From the NCBI GenBank assembly GCA_044374195.1, contig JBILOY010000042.1, positions 1 through 7,500 on the forward strand: a DNA stretch of 7,500 bases. Reading direction: 5' to 3'. The translations under genes and the position numbers were made by a program. The notes under the pieces were generated by a model that made no database searches, was not told the origin of the DNA, and saw nothing but the letters and a program-made list of their open reading frames with translations. Positions 1-5,891 of this stretch are shown piece by piece. Numbering within the stretch: the stretch's first letter is position 1; every line of letters begins with the position of its first letter. Source of the stretch: CAIKZY01 sp044374195 (GTDB lineage Bacteria; Actinomycetota; Actinomycetes; S36-B12).

Positions 1-236
1 TGGCCCTCGACGTTCATATTCACTGCACCATCGAGATGACCTGCGGCGAATTCCTCAGGAGTACGAACATCGATCACGGTGACTCCTGCTTGTGATGCGG
101 CGCTCAAGAAGCTTTGAGCATCAACGGTTGACACGGTGCTTGAGCCTGAACTGCATCCGGTGACGAGGAGCATTCCGAGAACGGCGAAGACCGCCATCAC
201 GCGCTTGATCAGTGTGGTGTCAGTGGCGACGTTCAT
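1..236 (-). CDS. Rhodanese-like lipoprotein, N-terminal part (cut by left edge)
   Basis: The first 78 residues are in the window; the rest lies beyond position 1. The protein opens with a charged N-region (K11, R12), a hydrophobic stretch and a lipobox LVTGC ending at Cys28, so it is probably a lipoprotein anchored on the outer face of the membrane. A Ser/Gly/Thr-rich linker follows, and then a rhodanese fold start with the family's IDVRTPEEFAAGHLDGA signature at about residues 55-71. Rhodanese domains carry sulfane sulfur on a catalytic Cys. That Cys would lie further downstream, so activity cannot be judged here. The ATG at 236 is chosen because GGGAG at 244-248 sits 7 bases upstream. A large palindrome covers its promoter region, which suggests control by a CsoR/CstR-type repressor. 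A role in persulfide or sulfur handling outside the cytoplasm is inference. Confidence 0.85.
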   Translation of the reverse strand, partial: MNVATDTTLIKRVMAVFAVLGMLLVTGCSSGSSTVSTVDAQSFLSAASQAGVTVIDVRTPEEFAAGHLDGAVNMNVEG

Positions 237-243
237 TGCGATG

Positions 244-266
244 CTCCCAGGCGTGGTCTTAGTCTA
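244..266 (-). promoter_or_regulatory. Likely -10 box and ribosome binding site of the rhodanese gene
   Basis: Read on the minus strand, TAGACT (266 to 261) fits the TANNNT -10 pattern and lies inside the palindrome arm. Transcription would start near 254, giving a leader of about 18 bases that contains GGGAG (248 to 244), 7 bases before the ATG. No good -35 hexamer is visible at 17 bp spacing, which is common in actinobacterial promoters. Because the arm is symmetric, the same box occurs on the plus strand at 295-300, but no plus-strand gene follows it. Confidence 0.45.
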
Positions 267-301
267 GTTCGTATACCCCAAGGGGTATACGAACTAGACT
301 A
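260..301. promoter_or_regulatory. Perfect 20-bp inverted repeat; candidate CsoR/CstR-type operator
   Basis: The arms 260-279 and 282-301 are exactly complementary and separated only by AA. The centre reads GTATACCCC-AA-GGGGTATAC. A C-tract and G-tract flanked by TA-rich ends is the known form of operators for the CsoR/RcnR/CstR family of copper, nickel and persulfide-sensing repressors. The outer arms (TAGTCTAGTTC and its complement) extend beyond the usual operator. The repeat ends 23 bases upstream of the rhodanese start and includes its likely -10 box, so a bound repressor would block that gene. No T-run follows on either strand, so a terminator is unlikely. No regulator gene lies in the window. 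Confidence 0.7.
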
Positions 302-404
302 TCAAACTTCCAGGCCATGGCAAGGGACGAAGAGCTGGAGTGCGAATCCGACGCTGGCTCTACCGGCGGTCGCCGAATTCCGTCGAAGGGCAGCCAAGTC
401 GCGG

Positions 405-935
405 CTATGCCAACCGTTGGAAGTTCGCCAGGTGGCGCACCGATCCAGCTCTCAAGGACTTGAGCACGAAAGTGATGTCAGCAGCGGGTTTCGTGGCCAG
501 TGCCTTGTCGAGATCGGCGATATCGAGCTTCTCCACCGCGATACCCGAGGCAACCATGCCCGCGAACGATGCCTTGCCCTGGGTGATCAATTGGTCGTAC
601 AACTTCTGCACGGCCGGATCATCGAACTTTCCGACGGCATCACCTGCGGTCAGGTCGGTGATCCCATACACCCTCATGAGTTCCCTAAGGCGATTGAGAT
701 GGGTGGTCTCACTTGCCGAGATGTTGTCCAGTACGCGTAGGTGATAAATGTTGCCCAGCGTCACGTAGACGTCATGGGCGAGCTTCTCCTCCGCCGCCAT
801 GGACTGCAGCAACTTGGTGGTAGCCGTAGTGGCTGCATTCGCCGGAGCGGACACAGCGATGAATGCGGGGATGCTCACTGCGGCTATAGCTGCGGCAGTG
901 ATGATGCGACGAGTGGTACGACCGGTGGTCGTCAT
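405..935 (-). CDS. Secreted ferritin-like DUF2202 domain protein
   Basis: A 176-residue protein. Residues 1-34 form an export signal with a hydrophobic core ending in SAPANA, with likely cleavage after Ala34. The TTRRII at residues 7-12 is compatible with a twin-arginine (Tat) signal but lacks a strong consensus. The mature part matches the DUF2202 (COG4902) four-helix, ferritin-like family: AAEEKLAHDVY (about 47-57), ASETTHLNRLREL (about 74-86), a region with GKFDDPAVQKLYDQL (about 102-116), and a final GSVRHLANF (about 164-172). Glu49/Glu50, Glu76 and His79 look like the metal-ligand set of such folds. The biochemical role is unknown; metal binding or oxidation chemistry outside the membrane is inference. 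The ATG at 935 is chosen over an earlier in-frame start because of the strong AAGGAGG just upstream and because the signal peptide begins there. The gene points towards the rhodanese gene, with about 100 bp and the palindrome between them. Confidence 0.88.
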   Translation of the reverse strand: MTTTGRTTRRIITAAAIAAVSIPAFIAVSAPANAATTATTKLLQSMAAEEKLAHDVYVTLGNIYHLRVLDNISASETTHLNRLRELMRVYGITDLTAGDAVGKFDDPAVQKLYDQLITQGKASFAGMVASGIAVEKLDIADLDKALATKPAADITFVLKSLRAGSVRHLANFQRLA

Positions 936-939
936 GATT

Positions 940-946
940 CCTCCTT
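940..946 (-). promoter_or_regulatory. Strong ribosome binding site deciding the DUF2202 start
   Basis: AAGGAGG on the minus strand, 4 bases before the ATG at 935. It fixes the start and excludes an in-frame extension of 46 residues to 1073, which would run through the hairpin at 1034-1067. No convincing -35/-10 pair was found between 950 and 1033. Confidence 0.75.
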
Positions 947-1033
947 GTTTGGGTACTTCCTTTCTCCTCCCTTCGCATGCAGGTTGCGCGCCAGGAGGGT
1001 CAAGGAGAGGTAAGGACAACACGCGAAAGGATG

Positions 1034-1067
1034 AAGGTCCCGGTGGATCAAGGGAATCCGGGACCTT
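1034..1067 (-). terminator. 10-bp GC-rich hairpin downstream of the tRNA, possible terminator
   Basis: The arms AAGGTCCCGG (1034-1043) and CCGGGACCTT (1058-1067) are perfectly complementary around a 14-base loop. On the minus strand it lies about 60 bases past the 3' end of tRNA-Thr, where a terminator or processing stop is expected. The stem is followed by only a broken T-rich stretch (CATCCTTTCG), so it is not a canonical intrinsic terminator. It could also lie in the leader of the DUF2202 transcript. Confidence 0.5.
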
Positions 1068-1126
1068 TGGCACCGGAGAGCGGGGCTACAGGCCTGTCAG
1101 CCGTAGACGGCGGGTAGCAGAAGGAG

Positions 1127-1198
1127 AGCCCCCGGTCAGGATTGAACTGACGACCTACCGCTTACAAGGCGGTTGCTCTACCACTGAGCTACAGGGGC
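1127..1198 (-). tRNA. tRNA-Thr (anticodon UGU)
   Basis: The minus strand folds into a complete 72-base cloverleaf. The acceptor stem GCCCCTG pairs with CGGGGGC (one T-G wobble). The D arm is GCTC-AGTGGTA-GAGC. The anticodon stem ACCGC/GCGGT closes the seven-base loop CTTGTAA, giving anticodon TGT, which reads ACA threonine codons. The variable region is AGGTC, and the T arm is GTCAG-TTCAATC-CTGAC. The discriminator base is T, and CCA is not encoded, as is usual in Actinobacteria. A TAAACT box on the minus strand at 1234-1229, about 30 bases upstream of the mature 5' end, is a possible -10 element without a clear -35. Confidence 0.95.
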
Positions 1199-1274
1199 GC
1201 ACGCGCCACTTCTAGCGCGAACAGCGGGAGTTTATCCTCCGCGCCACGGCGGACTACCGAGACCGCCATCCCCC

Positions 1275-1280
1275 TAGGCT
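1275..1280 (+). promoter_or_regulatory. -10 box of a probable leaderless promoter for the antiporter gene
   Basis: TAGGCT fits TANNNT and is followed by exactly six bases before the GTG at 1287. No Shine-Dalgarno sequence is present. This places the transcription start at or next to the start codon, the normal arrangement for leaderless actinobacterial mRNAs. No recognisable -35 hexamer was seen near 1252-1257. Confidence 0.55.
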
Positions 1281-1286
1281 GCGCGG

Positions 1287-2864
1287 GTGCAGATCTTCAT
1301 GTGGTTCGCGACCTCCGCGCTTATCGCGGTCGGTGTTGCAGCCTTCACTCGCCAGCGGGGCTGGGGCATGGCGCTGCCGGTGCTCTTCGCCGGAGTGATC
1401 GTCGGTTTCCTTCCGGTCGGCCCGAGCGCCCCGCCGGATCCGGAGATCGTTCTCGCCGTGATCTTGGCCCCGCTGGTGTTCGGCGAGGCGCTGGGATCCT
1501 CGTACCTGGATCTACGCAAGGTGCGCAAGCCGGTTCTCACCTTGGCCATCGGCCTGGTGCTCGCGACGACGCTTGTCATTGGCGGTGTACTAAGCCTGAT
1601 GGTCGCGGCCCCGCTCGCGCTCGTCTTTGCTCTCGGCGCTGTGCTCGCTCCTACGGATGCGGTTGCCGTCAGCACGGTTGCTCGTCGGGCTTCACTTGAT
1701 CGGCGCCTCGTGTCGATTCTCGAGGGCGAGAGCCTGGTCAATGACGGAACCGGGCTCACGCTGCTGCGCGTAGCCGTGATCGCACTTGTCGCCGGCACGG
1801 TGACCATTGGCGAGGTCGCAGGCGCTCTGGCACTGTCGATCATCGGTGGTGTAGCCGTCGGCGTGATCGGCGGATGGATCGTTACGGTCATCTCACGTCG
1901 AACTACTGACGTCGTGGCATCCAATGGCCTCATCGTGATCGCGCCCTTCGTGCTCTACCTCGCTGCGGAGCGGATCGAGGGTTCCGGCATCCTGGCGGTC
2001 GTTATTGCCGCGCTCTGGATTGCGCACGCGCAATCGTCAGACATCGGCCGTGCAGCTCGCCTGCAGAGCGCCCAGATCTGGCGTCAACTCACCTTCTTGC
2101 TGCAGGCCATGGCCTTCTTCCTGGTCGGGCTTGAGTTGACTGATGCATTGCAAAAACTCGAGCGTGGGGAGTACGGAGAGGTCGCGCTGTTCACTGCAGT
2201 CGTCGTGATCGCGCTGATCCTGGTTCGTTTCGCCTTCGTCTTCGCGATGGTTGGCGTTCTCCGGATACGGGGCACGGCCAAGGGCTCATCCGGGATAGCA
2301 CGGGGGGCAGCGGTCGTGGCATGGGCGGGCGCGCGTGGTCCGGTGTCGGGTCTCGCGGCCTTCTCTATCCCGATGGTGATGGCCGACGGCACGCCTGTGC
2401 CCCATCGAGAGGCCTTCCTCGCCATCACCTTTCTCGTAATCCTGGTGACCTTGCTGCTCTCGCAGACTCTCGGGCCGGTAGCTCGACGACTGGGCGCGAC
2501 GACGGGCGATGACACGGAACTGAAGAATCGCGTGCACCTCGCGCTCGTACACGCAGCGTTGGAAAGACTCGACGAGGCAGCTGAACAGGCAGACCTCCAG
2601 GGCAATCCGCTTCCGAAGGAAGCGGTGATGAAGGTGCGCGATGACTTCGAGCTGGAACTCGACCGCATGATGAGCACGGCCCCTGAGACAACCGATCTAG
2701 GTCTGCAGGCACAGGCGATCAAGATGCTGTACCTCACGATGCTCCGCGCAGAGGAAGAAGAACTCGTGCGCATTCGTGACGAGGAAGGTCTTCCGGATCC
2801 CGTGTTTCGTGCTCTTCAGGCCCAGATCGACATTCGCCGCGAGGCACTGCGTGCCGGGCGCTGA
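1287..2864 (+). CDS. CPA1-family Na+/H+ (cation/proton) antiporter
   Basis: A 525-residue inner-membrane protein of the NhaP/NHE-type CPA1 family. It exchanges protons for Na+ (or K+) and so helps control internal pH and salt. About 11-13 hydrophobic segments fill residues 1-400. Family landmarks are present: APTDAVA (121-127), EGESLVNDGTG (146-156) containing the Asn152-Asp153 ion-binding pair typical of electroneutral CPA1 exchangers, and WAGARGPVSGLA (346-357) with the conserved Arg350. Residues from about 405 form a charged, helical cytoplasmic tail, probably regulatory. The start is GTG at 1287, supported by the leaderless -10 box; an internal ATG at 1299 would shorten the protein by only four residues. 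It converges on the heliorhodopsin gene with an 18-bp gap and no visible terminator. Which cation is carried cannot be told from sequence. Confidence 0.92.
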   Translation: MQIFMWFATSALIAVGVAAFTRQRGWGMALPVLFAGVIVGFLPVGPSAPPDPEIVLAVILAPLVFGEALGSSYLDLRKVRKPVLTLAIGLVLATTLVIGGVLSLMVAAPLALVFALGAVLAPTDAVAVSTVARRASLDRRLVSILEGESLVNDGTGLTLLRVAVIALVAGTVTIGEVAGALALSIIGGVAVGVIGGWIVTVISRRTTDVVASNGLIVIAPFVLYLAAERIEGSGILAVVIAALWIAHAQSSDIGRAARLQSAQIWRQLTFLLQAMAFFLVGLELTDALQKLERGEYGEVALFTAVVVIALILVRFAFVFAMVGVLRIRGTAKGSSGIARGAAVVAWAGARGPVSGLAAFSIPMVMADGTPVPHREAFLAITFLVILVTLLLSQTLGPVARRLGATTGDDTELKNRVHLALVHAALERLDEAAEQADLQGNPLPKEAVMKVRDDFELELDRMMSTAPETTDLGLQAQAIKMLYLTMLRAEEEELVRIRDEEGLPDPVFRALQAQIDIRREALRAGR

Positions 2865-2882
2865 TCCCGACCCATGTGAGCC

Positions 2883-3665
2883 TTATGGCGCGAGAGTTCC
2901 GCCAAAGATCTGCCAGGCCAGCAGCGACTTTGCGATGAGGCTCAGCCAGATGTAGGTGCGCTCACCTGAGAGGTAGTTGGCCCAGCGTCCGACCTTCTTG
3001 TACTGGAGGAACTGCACCAGCGCGAAGATGTTGAAGAAGATGAACAGCGAGATGATGATGCCGTAGACGAACGGCGGGGCGGTGAGTTCAGCAGGTGCTC
3101 CGGGCGAGATCACGTAGATCGCAATGGCAATCCACGGCACGATGCCTGCGATGCAGCCAAAGATAAAGGGCATCCATCCGCCTGAGCCGGGCTTCTCGTA
3201 CTTCTCCTGGAGCCAGCCGAAGAGGATCATGGAGGCATTGACGCCGAACAGTGCAATTACGGCGGCGACGTCGCTGATGCCGCAAATGAGTGCGATCAGC
3301 ACGATCATCACCGATGAACTCAGCGAGTACTCGACCCAGCGGAAGTAGTTGTGCTGGTGCGCCAGACCGTTGGCATAGCGCGGGAAGAACCAGGGGCTGG
3401 CAACCAGGAAGTGGAAGAGGGCCGAGAGACCGAAGAACAGGGCGACGCCCCAGCCGATCCGAACGTCGAAGATGGTGACGGGTGGCGCGAAGGGGCTGCC
3501 GGGCGGCCCGGTCATGTAGGTGCCGGTGACCGAGAGTGCGAATTCGTTAGAGAGGACTAAGACGGCGATCATCTGAATCAAGTGGGCAAAGCCCGCGATC
3601 ACGTTCAGGCGACGCAGCTTGCGCAACTGCTCAGGGGCAACGGGAACGACATCAGTGGTGGTCAT
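2883..3665 (-). CDS. Heliorhodopsin
   Basis: A 260-residue, seven-helix retinal protein. Heliorhodopsins are a microbial rhodopsin class with inverted topology (N-terminus inside the cell) and a slow photocycle. They show no clear ion pumping and are thought to act as light sensors or regulators of partner proteins. Diagnostic features are the last helix with SLIAKSLLAWQIF, where Lys246 would form the retinal Schiff base, and FRWVEYSLSSSVMIVLIA with Glu112 as counterion. His28, His85 and Ser242 are also kept. All five sit exactly five residues after their positions in 48C12 (H23, H80, E107, S237, K241, from memory), so there appear to be no gaps between the two up to the Schiff-base lysine. 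The ATG at 3665 gives a family-like N-terminus; a GTG at 3695 would add ten residues. Neither start has a clear ribosome binding site, so translation may depend on the upstream gene 48 bp away. Confidence 0.95.
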   Translation of the reverse strand: MTTTDVVPVAPEQLRKLRRLNVIAGFAHLIQMIAVLVLSNEFALSVTGTYMTGPPGSPFAPPVTIFDVRIGWGVALFFGLSALFHFLVASPWFFPRYANGLAHQHNYFRWVEYSLSSSVMIVLIALICGISDVAAVIALFGVNASMILFGWLQEKYEKPGSGGWMPFIFGCIAGIVPWIAIAIYVISPGAPAELTAPPFVYGIIISLFIFFNIFALVQFLQYKKVGRWANYLSGERTYIWLSLIAKSLLAWQIFGGTLAP

Positions 3666-3672
3666 GCTTAAT

Positions 3673-3701
3673 GGTGGCACGTGCAGCCACCCCACGTGGG
3701 G
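3673..3701. repeat. Nested CACGTG palindromes in the gap before the heliorhodopsin gene
   Basis: Two dyads lie back to back in the 48-bp intercistronic gap. GGTGGC (3673-3678) pairs with GCCACC (3686-3691), and the inner part contains the 8-bp palindrome GCACGTGC (3677-3684). Beside it is the 12-bp perfect palindrome CCCCACGTGGGG (3690-3701). Both are centred on ACGT. They could form RNA hairpins that modulate or process the two-gene message, or be a DNA-binding site. Neither has a following T-run. Confidence 0.5.
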
Positions 3702-3713
3702 AACACGCCCCGC

Positions 3714-5771
3714 CTAGATACCAATTGACTGCTTGCGCAGCGTGCGCGTGCCCACGAGCACCGCGAGCAGGTAGATCACTGCCGCCACTCCGATGAGCCA
3801 CTGGTAGCCGATCAGGAGTGACAAGTACTCCAGGCAGCCGCCGATCATGGCGCCGAAGAGGTTGGCCGCGAAGGCTGCCGTGGGGTTCTCGGAATTCTTG
3901 AATCGCGAGGTGAAGAGGAGGTTCGCGAAGAAGATCGGCGTGAAGGCGATCAAGATCGCGCACAGGAGCCGCAGCGGGAGGTCGAGCCCGAGGAGTGCGG
4001 AGTTCGGGATCAAGAACGCAATCAGCAAGGAGGCGAACAAGCCGGTGATGATGAGTGGCCGGGGAATTGGCTTCTTCACGCGTGAGGTCACCTCGATGGC
4101 GACGAGCACTGCGAGCAGCACGCCGGCGAACACCAGGGCGTTCACCAGCCAGGTAGTTCCGAAAAGCAGCGCAAACGTGGTGACCGAGCGTGTTTCGAGC
4201 AGGAGGAACGCCATGCCCATGAAGAACAGGTCGCCATAGCCACCCATCAACCGCAGCGGGCCGCCGAAGACTCGGATGCCGATGAGTGCGAGGCCGAGGA
4301 TCAAGGCGATCACCAGCAGGTATAGCGGTGGGATCGTGACCTCCTTCAAGTACAGGAAGGGTCGGTCGTCGTTGACGGCAGCAGGCACTGCTTCACCGCG
4401 CGCGAGTGCTGCGTCGCGAATCCAGGTGGTGTCCGGTGCGCAGACCGCATTGTCCGGGCTCTTACCGATGGTGATCGCCGCCAGTGACTGCACCGCGGTG
4501 AAGGTGTCGAGGCATGGTTCGTGGCCGTAGACCTCGTCAAGCGTGCCTGCGAGTCGATTCACTAGCCACGGTTCGCGGTAGTAGTTGTACATCGCGAACA
4601 CGCCATCGTCGGTCAGGTGATCGCGTGCTTCTTCCATCGACTGCTTCGTGAAGAGGTACGACTCCAGGCGCAGCTGGCTCGCTCCTGATACGAGGGTCAG
4701 TGAGTCAGGTAGTGCAAACAGAATCAGGTCGTACTTAGTGTCGTTGCTCGACAAGAAAGCGCGGCCGTCATTGATATGGACGCTGACGCGTGGATCGTCG
4801 TACGGCTTGTTCGGGTTGACCTGCGAGCCGATCTGCTGAATTCGTGGGTCAATTTCCACTGCATCGACATGCTTCGCGCCACGCGAAAGCGCGAGTGCGA
4901 CGTCGGTTCCGGTGCCGGCACCCACGACCAGCACATTGTTCAGCGGATTGTCGATCGCGCGCTCGTACGGACGACCGTAGACGGGTTCGGCGAGCAAGCG
5001 CTGCTCAGCGTCCATCACGTTTTGGTGCGGGATTCCGTTGACCTGAATGTGGGTGAATTCGTTGACAGTGCCGGCGTTGCTCACCGACGTGTGCACCTTG
5101 TAGTACGGCGACCACGAGACGCCCGCAGAGATCGATTCGAGAACCAGGATGCCGACGACGGCGACCATCGCGATGCGCGACACCCAGGGAAGCAGTGGGC
5201 CGTAAAGAAGAACGAGTGCCACTAGCGTGACCACCGGCCAGATCCACGACGGTGCGCGCAAGAACGCGATGAGCGTGAAGGCCAACGTTCCGAGAATCGA
5301 GCCGATGATGTCCCAGCGGTAAGCGTTGAGTGCCGTGAACTCGCGGAAGGCGCGGCCGGTGATCTCGCCGAAGCCGGTCATCGTGATCGCGATGACGATG
5401 AAGACGAGGGGAAGCGTGACCCAGGCCGGGAACCCGGAGGGCCGAACCTCGGTGAAATAGATGAGATCGGTGCTCGATGCCTCGATGGTCGCGGGGAACA
5501 GCATGATGAAGGCGACGAGGATCAGCAGGCCGATCGGCACATAGCGGCCCATGTCGCGATCGCGGCGCGAGCGCAGGAATCCCAAGCCGATGCCAAGGAA
5601 CGATGCGAGCAGGATCAGGTTCGAGAAGTACGACAGGTGAACAAGGTTCGCACCGCTCCAACGGATCAGTGCCAACTGCACGAAGAGCATGAGAGCACTG
5701 GCAACCAGGAGGCGGGCTCGTCCGCGCAGCACCCATGAAGGTGCATCGGCGAGGGCCCTGGCTTTGGTCAC
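3714..5771 (-). CDS. Multi-pass membrane protein with spermidine-synthase-like SAM-binding domain
   Basis: A protein of 685 residues. About seven hydrophobic helices fill residues 20-215, a soluble domain spans about 220-475, and a second membrane block of about seven helices covers 480-675. The soluble domain has the class I SAM-binding fold of spermidine synthases: VLVVGAGTGTD (280-290), the acidic VEIDP (305-309) and NDGRAFL (334-340). At the place of the aminopropyltransferase DSSDP motif it has FALPDS (352-357), so the first, catalytic Asp is not conserved. This matches a widespread family of membrane-fused SpeE-like proteins of unknown reaction. Either of two tandem GTG codons could be the start. 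The second (5771) is preferred because TACGGT ends six bases before it; there is no ribosome binding site. The heliorhodopsin follows on the same strand. True polyamine synthesis is doubtful, and some SAM-using reaction at the membrane is inferred. Confidence 0.87.
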   Translation of the reverse strand: MTKARALADAPSWVLRGRARLLVASALMLFVQLALIRWSGANLVHLSYFSNLILLASFLGIGLGFLRSRRDRDMGRYVPIGLLILVAFIMLFPATIEASSTDLIYFTEVRPSGFPAWVTLPLVFIVIAITMTGFGEITGRAFREFTALNAYRWDIIGSILGTLAFTLIAFLRAPSWIWPVVTLVALVLLYGPLLPWVSRIAMVAVVGILVLESISAGVSWSPYYKVHTSVSNAGTVNEFTHIQVNGIPHQNVMDAEQRLLAEPVYGRPYERAIDNPLNNVLVVGAGTGTDVALALSRGAKHVDAVEIDPRIQQIGSQVNPNKPYDDPRVSVHINDGRAFLSSNDTKYDLILFALPDSLTLVSGASQLRLESYLFTKQSMEEARDHLTDDGVFAMYNYYREPWLVNRLAGTLDEVYGHEPCLDTFTAVQSLAAITIGKSPDNAVCAPDTTWIRDAALARGEAVPAAVNDDRPFLYLKEVTIPPLYLLVIALILGLALIGIRVFGGPLRLMGGYGDLFFMGMAFLLLETRSVTTFALLFGTTWLVNALVFAGVLLAVLVAIEVTSRVKKPIPRPLIITGLFASLLIAFLIPNSALLGLDLPLRLLCAILIAFTPIFFANLLFTSRFKNSENPTAAFAANLFGAMIGGCLEYLSLLIGYQWLIGVAAVIYLLAVLVGTRTLRKQSIGI

Positions 5772-5777
5772 CACGGA

Positions 5778-5783
5778 ACCGTA
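5778..5783 (-). promoter_or_regulatory. -10 box of a probable leaderless promoter for the two-gene heliorhodopsin unit
   Basis: TACGGT (minus strand, 5783 to 5778) fits TANNNT and is separated by six bases from the GTG at 5771. This is the same geometry as at the antiporter gene. No Shine-Dalgarno sequence and no good -35 box are visible. Confidence 0.5.
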
Positions 5784-5812
5784 GCGAACCTGTCGTTCAT
5801 CTGGATGGCACC

Positions 5813-5840
5813 TGGACTCATCGCCTTAGACTCGTATGAG
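5813..5840 (+). promoter_or_regulatory. Possible promoter of the CPBP protease gene
   Basis: TGGACT (5813-5818) and TATGAG (5835-5840) are spaced 16 bp apart, each four of six matches to the sigma-70-type consensus. TAGACT at 5827-5832 is an alternative -10. Either would give a leader of about 45-55 bases containing the ribosome binding site. Evidence is weak. Confidence 0.3.
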
Positions 5841-5874
5841 ATCGAGGATGGATTCCGCTGTTCGTCCACTGGCC

Positions 5875-5883
5875 AGGGAGGGG
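5875..5883 (+). promoter_or_regulatory. Ribosome binding site deciding the CPBP protease start
   Basis: AGGGAGGGG is purine-rich and ends 8 bases before the ATG at 5892. It rules out the in-frame ATG at 5805, which lacks such a site and would add 29 residues that do not resemble a membrane-protein N-terminus. Confidence 0.65.
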
Positions 5884-5891
5884 TTCGGAAG

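Noticed and set aside
260..301. The large palindrome as an intrinsic terminator of the DUF2202 transcript
   Set aside because: No T-run follows on either strand, and the core composition and position over a -10 box fit an operator better.
340..744. Plus-strand open frames over the DUF2202 gene
   Set aside because: They lie antisense to a gene with a recognisable domain, signal peptide and strong ribosome site, and their translations resemble no protein family.
1127..1198. The tRNA gene as an attachment site for an integrated element
   Set aside because: No integrase gene and no repeated tRNA end are visible in the window.
2084..2773. 229-residue minus-strand open frame over the antiporter gene
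   Set aside because: Its Ser/Arg-rich composition is typical of the shadow of a high-GC gene; no domain or ribosome site is visible.
3666..3695. Upstream GTG start for heliorhodopsin at 3695
   Set aside because: It would add ten residues absent from the family, has neither ribosome site nor -10 box, and runs through the palindromes; the ATG at 3665 fits family length better.
5005..5736. 243-residue minus-strand frame overlapping the SpeE-like gene in another frame
   Set aside because: Its Arg/His/Pro-rich content with no recognisable fold marks it as a shifted-frame shadow of the true gene.
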